From NCBI RefSeq assembly GCF_000276665.1, contig NW_004955433.1:18809513-18873512 (forward strand): DNA of 64,000 nt. Reading direction: 5' to 3'. Source of the DNA: Chinchilla lanigera (Eukaryota > Chordata > Mammalia > Rodentia > Chinchillidae). The notes under the pieces were generated by a model that saw nothing but the letters and a program-made list of their open reading frames with translations, did no database searches and was not told the DNA's origin. How positions within the stretch are numbered: the first letter of the stretch is position 1; every line of letters starts with the position of its first letter. A program made the translations under genes and the position numbers. Below are positions 58,680-64,000 of the stretch, piece after piece.

Positions 58680-59640
58680 AGGGAGAGAAAAGAGGAGAAA
58701 AATTACTCTGGGTTTTACTTCTCATATTCAAAAGTGTAATATCCTTTAATTTTATATTTTTGAGTCCTAACATTTTAATATTTATACTTGAAGTCTCTAT
58801 TCTAATTTCTGGGAATATGTGTGATTAGGATTTGCTCTTCCTTTGCGGAGTTACTTAGGGCTTATTGGACAAAAGACTTCGTTAGTAGGAGAGAATGCAC
58901 ACTGCAGAATGATCTTCTTGTCACAGTAAGAAGAAACTTCTCATGTGCACAGTGGAAAGTGCCATGCGAGAAAACAGGCTCCTTGGGTTCTGTTAATATC
59001 AATTTTAATGATGGAAGTTTTGGAAACAGAATGTAACTTTCAAGTGTAACCTATCTGTTTCAGAATTTACATTATTTTTTATAACCAGAGCTCATAGTAA
59101 TCCTATGGAAACTGTCTCATTTTTAATCCAACAAATATCTTGCCTAGCTTTAATACTAATGTTCCTTTAATCAACAATAGGATTTCTTTGAAGTAAATTC
59201 TAAGGATTGTATCATTTTGCTTTCTCAAATTAAGGAAACAAATGGAAGGAAATTGCTAAGCTACTTGTCTAGCACCTGGTTTAAAGATTGTAATTTAACA
59301 CACAACACTCTAATCAGATATAAAGTCATGTCACTTGTTTTATTCAATTCAGAATAATTAGCAGAGATCAGAAGCACATTTAAAAGAATACCATGATACA
59401 GTGGTCAAGAATAGATCAAAATAGCTAATTGAATATTATTGCATTGGGAGATTGCATAGCTTTACCAGGTTGTGATTATTGATATTAAATAACAACCTTT
59501 ACCTGAGTAGTATGTTTCTTGAATGACACAGTTTAACTACTTACATTTAATACCAATATGTGGAGCAAAATTTCTACCTCTTGTATTTGTGTGTAAGACT
59601 TTTGTTAGATTTTCTGTTGTTAATGCATTCATATATGGGT
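58680..59640. other. Intron, no recognised feature
   Basis: Unique-looking sequence; the plus-strand frame at 58821-59036 has no supporting features. Confidence 0.45.
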
Positions 59641-59660
59641 ATATATACATACGGGAGGGC

Positions 59661-59668
<8 letters not shown>

Positions 59669-59697
<29 letters not shown>
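59669..59697. repeat. (AG)n microsatellite
   Basis: Pure AG dinucleotide run of about 29 bp, preceded by a TA/CA-rich patch. Confidence 0.95.
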
Positions 59698-59699
<2 letters not shown>

Positions 59700-59701
<2 letters not shown>

Positions 59702-60740
59702 CTTCCTGCCTTTCCTCCTTCAACCCATCCCCAGTTTCACATACATCGTGTCTCCTCCTGATTTCCGACATTATCTTGTGTGCAGTAACAGATATCAGTC
59801 TGTGACAAATTCAAGAATGTTTTCAAGATTTTGAGAGGTGAGTTTCCGTTGAGTGATTTCTCTCTCACCTCCTGTTACTCCAGGGTAGCACAGGCAAACT
59901 TCAGTTTAAATCTAGACTACACAAAAAGACAGAAGTCACAGGTTTTAAAAAAGTTTGTTTTTCTGTAAGGCATTCTTCCAATTATATTTGTGAAATATTT
60001 GATATTTTTTCAGGAAACAACTCTCCTAGTTCTAACTTTTCTGCTAAGATATATATCTGAGCCACAATTAATCCATCTAAAAATGAGAAAAGTAGCACTG
60101 TCTACCTTAAAATGTTAATGTACTGTTTCTAGGGGTTAATGCATTGCAGATGCTTCTATCCTTTCTTGACTGATATCATAGGGAGTGCGTCTCATTATTT
60201 GTAGAAGACAGTCGGCCAAATATCTTTGTATTAAACACCACAAATATATTTCAAACATTCTGGTTTCTGAGTTTCATACAGAGAGAAACATAATGTTGTG
60301 ACATTCCCACTTGCTATTTTTCACACAAAGGAGAAAGGAGATTCACTCAATACAATCATTCTGTGGTGTCTTTTATTTGATTTAGGAAAAAATATAGAAA
60401 TCTCAGCTTCTAGATATATGTTGGATCATTTGTCCTCTCAGCTTTTGTGTCATTTTATACTTTATTCTACATACACTTTGGGAAAACAACCTTATACAAA
60501 TTACATCGTGTGACTAGGTGCAACGTTAAAACAAAACATACTCTAGAGTGAATCGTGGATACAATTTGACTCACAATTATCATTGTAATATTTGCATAAA
60601 ACCTTTCAAAAAATTCAGACATTATTTTTTCCAGTCAGGAGAAATGTGATGCATCAAAAAGAATTTTAAATATGATGATGTGAGCATAAAGAGAAAAATA
60701 GAATGTGGTATTTAAACCTATGAAGGGCTTATGTTTTTTA
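59700..60740. other. Intron, no recognised feature
   Basis: No exon or named repeat seen. Confidence 0.45.
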
Positions 60741-60757
60741 TTTAATTACACAAAGTT

Positions 60758-60781
60758 GTGCTCACTTCGGCAGCACATATG
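60758..60781 (+). pseudogene. U6 snRNA 5'-end fragment (retroinserted, 24 nt)
   Basis: GTGCTCACTTCGGCAGCACA followed by TATG matches the first about 23 nt of U6 snRNA, with one change (A for G at position 7). It is flanked by a perfect 16-bp duplication, TTAATTACACAAAGTT, at 60742-60757 and 60782-60797. No poly(A) tail or rest of U6 is present. It cannot function; it is a footprint of L1-type reverse transcription. Confidence 0.88.
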
Positions 60782-60940
60782 TTAATTACACAAAGTTTTA
60801 GAGATTGCCTCTTACTGATAAGTATAATGTTAAATGTGTGGTGGTTACAAAAAGGTTTTCAGACCAAAAGCAATGTGGCTCTTGACTTTCTAATGGCTTT
60901 AAATCAAGTGCCAAGCTCCATAATGGAGATGTGTTTAGAT

Positions 60941-60961
60941 TGTGTGTGTGTGTGTGTGTGT
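60941..60961. repeat. (GT)n microsatellite
   Basis: About ten GT dinucleotides followed by TACATACGTGAGTG. Confidence 0.95.
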
Positions 60962-61184
60962 ACATACGTGAGTGTGCTACAGGGACAGGGGGCTTGGTTA
61001 GTGAGCGGCAGGAGGCAGAGTCAGTTTTGAAGCACAGAGATGAAAAAAAAAAAAAAGCACAGAGATGTAGGGTTTTTTTTAGAAATAATGTAACTGTACC
61101 TTCCAGAGAGAAGCATGCATACAGAGAGCTGGAAGGGTGGGGCTTAATTAGCAACTACAAATGCATTCACTTGCTACTGAAACA

Positions 61185-61530
61185 AAAGCTCAAAACAATC
61201 TACTTAGGAAGAGTAAAAACAGTTTGGTTCACAGTTTTGGAAGTTTCAGTGCACCTGCACAGTTGTTTGACCCAGTTGCCTTTGGACCTATGGCAAGGCA
61301 GGTTACCATAGTGGGAACCTAGTAGGAGAAAGTTCCTCAGTATATGTCCAGGAAGTAAAAGGAAAGAGCAAAAGACCCAAACTCATGCAAGCTTTCAAAG
61401 CAAGACCCAGTGTGCTTAAAACTCTCACTGAATCACTACCCCTAAACATTCCATGACGCTAGAGTTCCCTGGGCTGAGCACAAGCATTTAGCATCTTTGT
61501 GAAACATCTATGAAAGCTGTAACAAAACAA
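61185..61530 (-). mobile_element. LTR-like repeat (same class as the MaLR elements), minus orientation
   Basis: 'acagtttggttcacagttttggaagtttcagt' matches the complement of the 3' LTR block 'gaaactgtgagccaaa' seen in the other elements. 'aggcaggttaccatagtggg' and later C/A-rich sequence follow. No internal region is evident, so it is probably a solo, decayed LTR; the far edge is uncertain. Confidence 0.5.
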
Positions 61531-62465
61531 TTAAAGGCCTAGGCTAGGGGCGATGGGAGCTAAGATCTGAGAGGTAAACATACAGTCATGTCCCTGCTCA
61601 TGTTCTTTTCCATTTCACCTATCTGATCCTTCTTTCAACATTCTTGATTATCTCATATGTATAAGCCAGTGCATTAGCTGTCAAGATAGACGTGGCCTTG
61701 CTCTTATTTAACTTAATGTATATGTGGGGTAAAAACTCCAAAAAGAGTATATAAACCCTTTGAAAGATTATAGTGATATAACTATTAAGAAGATACGAAC
61801 AGAGCTGAAATATATAAAATACTTAAGAAGTAATTTTATCTAAAGAAATTTATAAAAAATGTAAAATACTAAAAATATTCCTTTCAAAGGAAAGCAAACA
61901 TGAAAACTCTGAGATAGGAAGACTTTCAGGATATTTGAAGAATTTAACATGCGGTACTGTGATGCAAACTTTGGAATCAGTGGAAGAAGTGCACCAGAAA
62001 ACAAATTAGGAAGGGCACTGGAGGTCATGCCAATAGTTTCTTCCCCCTTAGTAAATGTGGTGTAACTTAGAAGGAAAAACATATATATGTGCATGGCAGG
62101 AGAGTGCTACAATCCAAACCACAACTGGAGTGGTGGAAATATACTCAGCGTTAGGAATATGGTAACCACCTTTAGCCACATAGGGCTGTTTAGCTCTTGC
62201 AAGATAGCACGTGCAACTAAAGAACTGAAACTAGTATTTAACTTACATTTAATTAATTGTATGTGCATTCAAGGAGTTCCATGTGCTTGGACAGCACAGA
62301 TCTAAACTGAACAGCTCACCAGCTTCGTGGGGATGGGAAATGGGAAATGGGAAACAGGGATGTTACAAATACTCAGGTGAGACACTGCAGTGTGGTGTGT
62401 GAGCTTAGATCATGATATTGTCTCCCTAGTGCAAGAACCTGAAAGAGTAAATAGAACCTAGAAAG
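61531..62465. other. Intron, no recognised feature
   Basis: Unique-looking sequence, with a short GGGAAATGGGAAATGGGAAA tandem near 62334-62355. Confidence 0.45.
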
Positions 62466-62469
62466 TACA

Positions 62470-63050
62470 ATAGATATTGTGAAAGGGAAAGAAATTGCTC
62501 AAAAGAAAGGAACAACTAGGATGAGGGAAAGGAGAAAGAAAGAAACAAAGAAACAAACAAACAAAGAGAGAGAGAGAGAGAGAGATATGTATGTGTATAG
62601 AAGGACAGCTAGGATAGCTGTACTGTGATGTCTGTTGGTTTATTGAAAGGAAAGTTAATGCTTACTTCTTTTTTTTTTTACCAATTTTGCCTGCTTATAT
62701 CTTGTAATCTGAACAAATCATTTGAAGATATCAACAGGCAATATAACAACCATTGATGAATTCCTACCATCATGTTTAGCGAAGCTCTAATTTTGTGAAG
62801 CTCTAATATCAGTTCTAATTTTTTTTAATTCTTTTTAATGGCTTGATCAATCTTTCATTCTCACAGCTGGTAATCTGTGTAACTTCATTGAAGATAGCAA
62901 TATGAAATATAACAACCACTGTTAATACCTATCATTTTGCTTTGAAAACCTGTATCATTTTTATTGTTTTTGTGTTGTTTGCTTTTGTCTACATTGTTGT
63001 TATTTTGCTGTTGTTGTTTTATTCTCTTTAAAATAAAAAAAGAAAGTAAA
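62470..63050 (+). repeat. Unnamed dispersed repeat, copy B, with an internal duplication
   Basis: Opening 'aagtacaatagatattgtg', 'aaaggaacaactaggatgagg', 'acagctaggatagctg', 'ttattgaaaggaaagttaatgctta' match copy A. The block 'cttgtaatctgaacaaatc ... gcaatataacaaccattgatg' (about 62698-62760) recurs as 'ctggtaatctgtgtaactt ... gaaatataacaaccactgtta' (about 62867-62925), so an approximately 165-bp unit is tandemly repeated. It ends in 'tttaaaataaaaaaag'. Confidence 0.75.
62564..62585. repeat. (AG)n microsatellite inside the unnamed repeat
   Basis: AG run preceded by AAAC/AAAG quadruplets at 62540-62565. Confidence 0.93.
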
Positions 63051-64000
63051 GATAATAGCACACAATGATTCCTTACATGTAGGAATTGAAGGGAATGGAA
63101 GAGTCCTGAGGAAACACTGACAGAAGGCTCATCGATTCTTCTTACACTGCTTTACAAACTAGATAAATTCTCACTGTTTTTTCTCTCCTTTAAGGCATTT
63201 CAGTGCAATTATTCAAATACATGAAATGAGTTATAAATATTCACATAAATATTAGCAAAAGATAATTAAATCATTGTAAAACTACATGGGATCTGGAGCT
63301 TCCAGAGGCTATGTGAAAATTATCTATGGTGTGTGCTTTTATATACTAGAAAATTAGAAGCAATGAACATAAATACTTTTGCACTTAAGCCATCATGGCA
63401 ACCTTAATCATCATTATTCACTGTGAGGACAAGGAATTTCCAGGAATGTCCACAGGTCCACACTGACCAAAGGATACTGGGGCAATCTAGGGTTGAAGAG
63501 CAGCTTTTAACCTCTCTTAAATAATATCTCTTTGGTGCAATTTATCATGTATATAATGACTTCTGTTTACAAGAAAAGGAGTCACAGTTGGCAAATACTA
63601 TATGGGCAAAAGAATCGAGATGGTGTAGGAAATAACAACGCATTATGCAATAATCTACATAGTCTATACTGGATGTTAATTTTCAGTAATACATTTAATT
63701 CACTTACTGTATTTTTCATTTTCAGGTTTGCTCTGCCTTTTAAATTAAATTCTTATTTAATCTCTCCCATAAATTAGTGAAGCACTCCATATAAACCTTA
63801 GAGATGCTTAATATGAGGGTGAAATCCAGTTTTACATAAATATAAAGTTAGCGACATATTTGTAATATCCTGACTAGTGTATCTCACATATAATGAACTC
63901 CTATTAGCATGGCAGGACTTTATTAGATATTTTTCTAATTTTGATGAAAATTATTAGCAATATAGCTAATTATGTTTAGAGAAAATGTGCACTTTCTAAA
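63051..64000. other. AT-rich intron to the window end
   Basis: No exon or named repeat seen. The plus-strand frame at 63532-63777 lacks any supporting feature. Confidence 0.45.

Larger units (their letters stand above)
51833..64000 (-). other. CDH8: CDH8 intron upstream of the exon (to window edge)
   Basis: This region begins at the acceptor AG (51833-51834) and runs to the window end. The preceding exon would encode the EC3/EC4 linker and first half of EC4; I did not see it. The interval carries a 101-bp duplication, an LTR, B1 and ID SINEs, an unnamed dispersed repeat in two copies, a U6-derived insertion and microsatellites. No promoter, CpG island or other gene is evident. Confidence 0.72.

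Noticed and set aside
60798..61311. Overlapping open frames on both strands (118 and 126 codons)
   Set aside because: They pass through the (GT)n microsatellite and an LTR-like segment; no family similarity or consistent codon use.
41351..62585. Repeat arrays checked as possible CRISPR or satellite arrays
   Set aside because: They are simple dinucleotide microsatellites; there are no regularly spaced repeats with unique spacers, and the genome is eukaryotic.

Overview
This is a stretch of a mammalian nuclear genome, almost certainly from a rodent. It is AT-rich, CpG-poor and crowded with interspersed repeats. The diagnostic elements are tRNA-Ala-derived ID SINEs in at least a dozen copies, several of them young with clean target-site duplications (TSDs). 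There are also 7SL-derived B1 SINEs, a B1-dID composite, rodent-style ERVL-MaLR LTR elements, L1 fragments, and the shared mammalian relics MIR, L2 and MER5. The sequence of the young ID copies differs from the rat/mouse ID consensus as I remember it. A non-muroid rodent (possibly Castorimorpha) is a plausible but unproven guess.

Only one protein-coding segment can be supported: a 137-bp exon on the minus strand at 51696-51832. It encodes the second half of the fourth extracellular cadherin repeat of a type II classical cadherin, and the residues match cadherin-8 (CDH8). It has a good acceptor, a strong donor and the expected phases. I found no other CDH8 exon, so the whole window appears to be CDH8 intron: about 51.7 kb lies downstream (in gene direction) and at least 12.2 kb upstream. 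The other open reading frames are short, lack family similarity, and mostly fall in repeats.

Layout: 1-3.9 kb is AT-rich intron. An old L1/HAL1-type fragment with two ID insertions spans 3.9-5.3 kb. Unique intron, with one candidate conserved block, fills 5.3-9.0 kb. Two adjacent LTR-like repeats lie at 9.05-9.75 kb. A B1 and a 2.5-kb antisense L1 ORF2 fragment occupy 11.0-13.9 kb. An ID interrupted by a 100-N gap lies at 14.3-14.5 kb. The 16-29 kb interval is intron with MIR, L2, ID, L1 3' end and MER5. A MaLR-type provirus in minus orientation lies at 29.4-31.5 kb. The 32-41 kb interval is mostly unique intron with an L1 3' end and MIR/L2/MER5 relics. A second provirus of the same family, in plus orientation, is at 41.9-43.9 kb. 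ID, MIR and B1-dID copies and a second N gap fill 44-50 kb. The CDH8 exon is at 51.7 kb. A precise 101-bp duplication sits at 52.9-53.6 kb. The last part (55.8-63.1 kb) holds an LTR, a B1, ID copies, two copies of an unnamed dispersed repeat, and a tiny U6 snRNA-derived insertion.

I found no previously undescribed gene system. The points most worth a second look are the 24-nt U6 insertion with a perfect 16-bp TSD, the 101-bp duplication that starts exactly at a hairpin arm, the unnamed repeat family, and the coincidence of both assembly gaps with ID elements.
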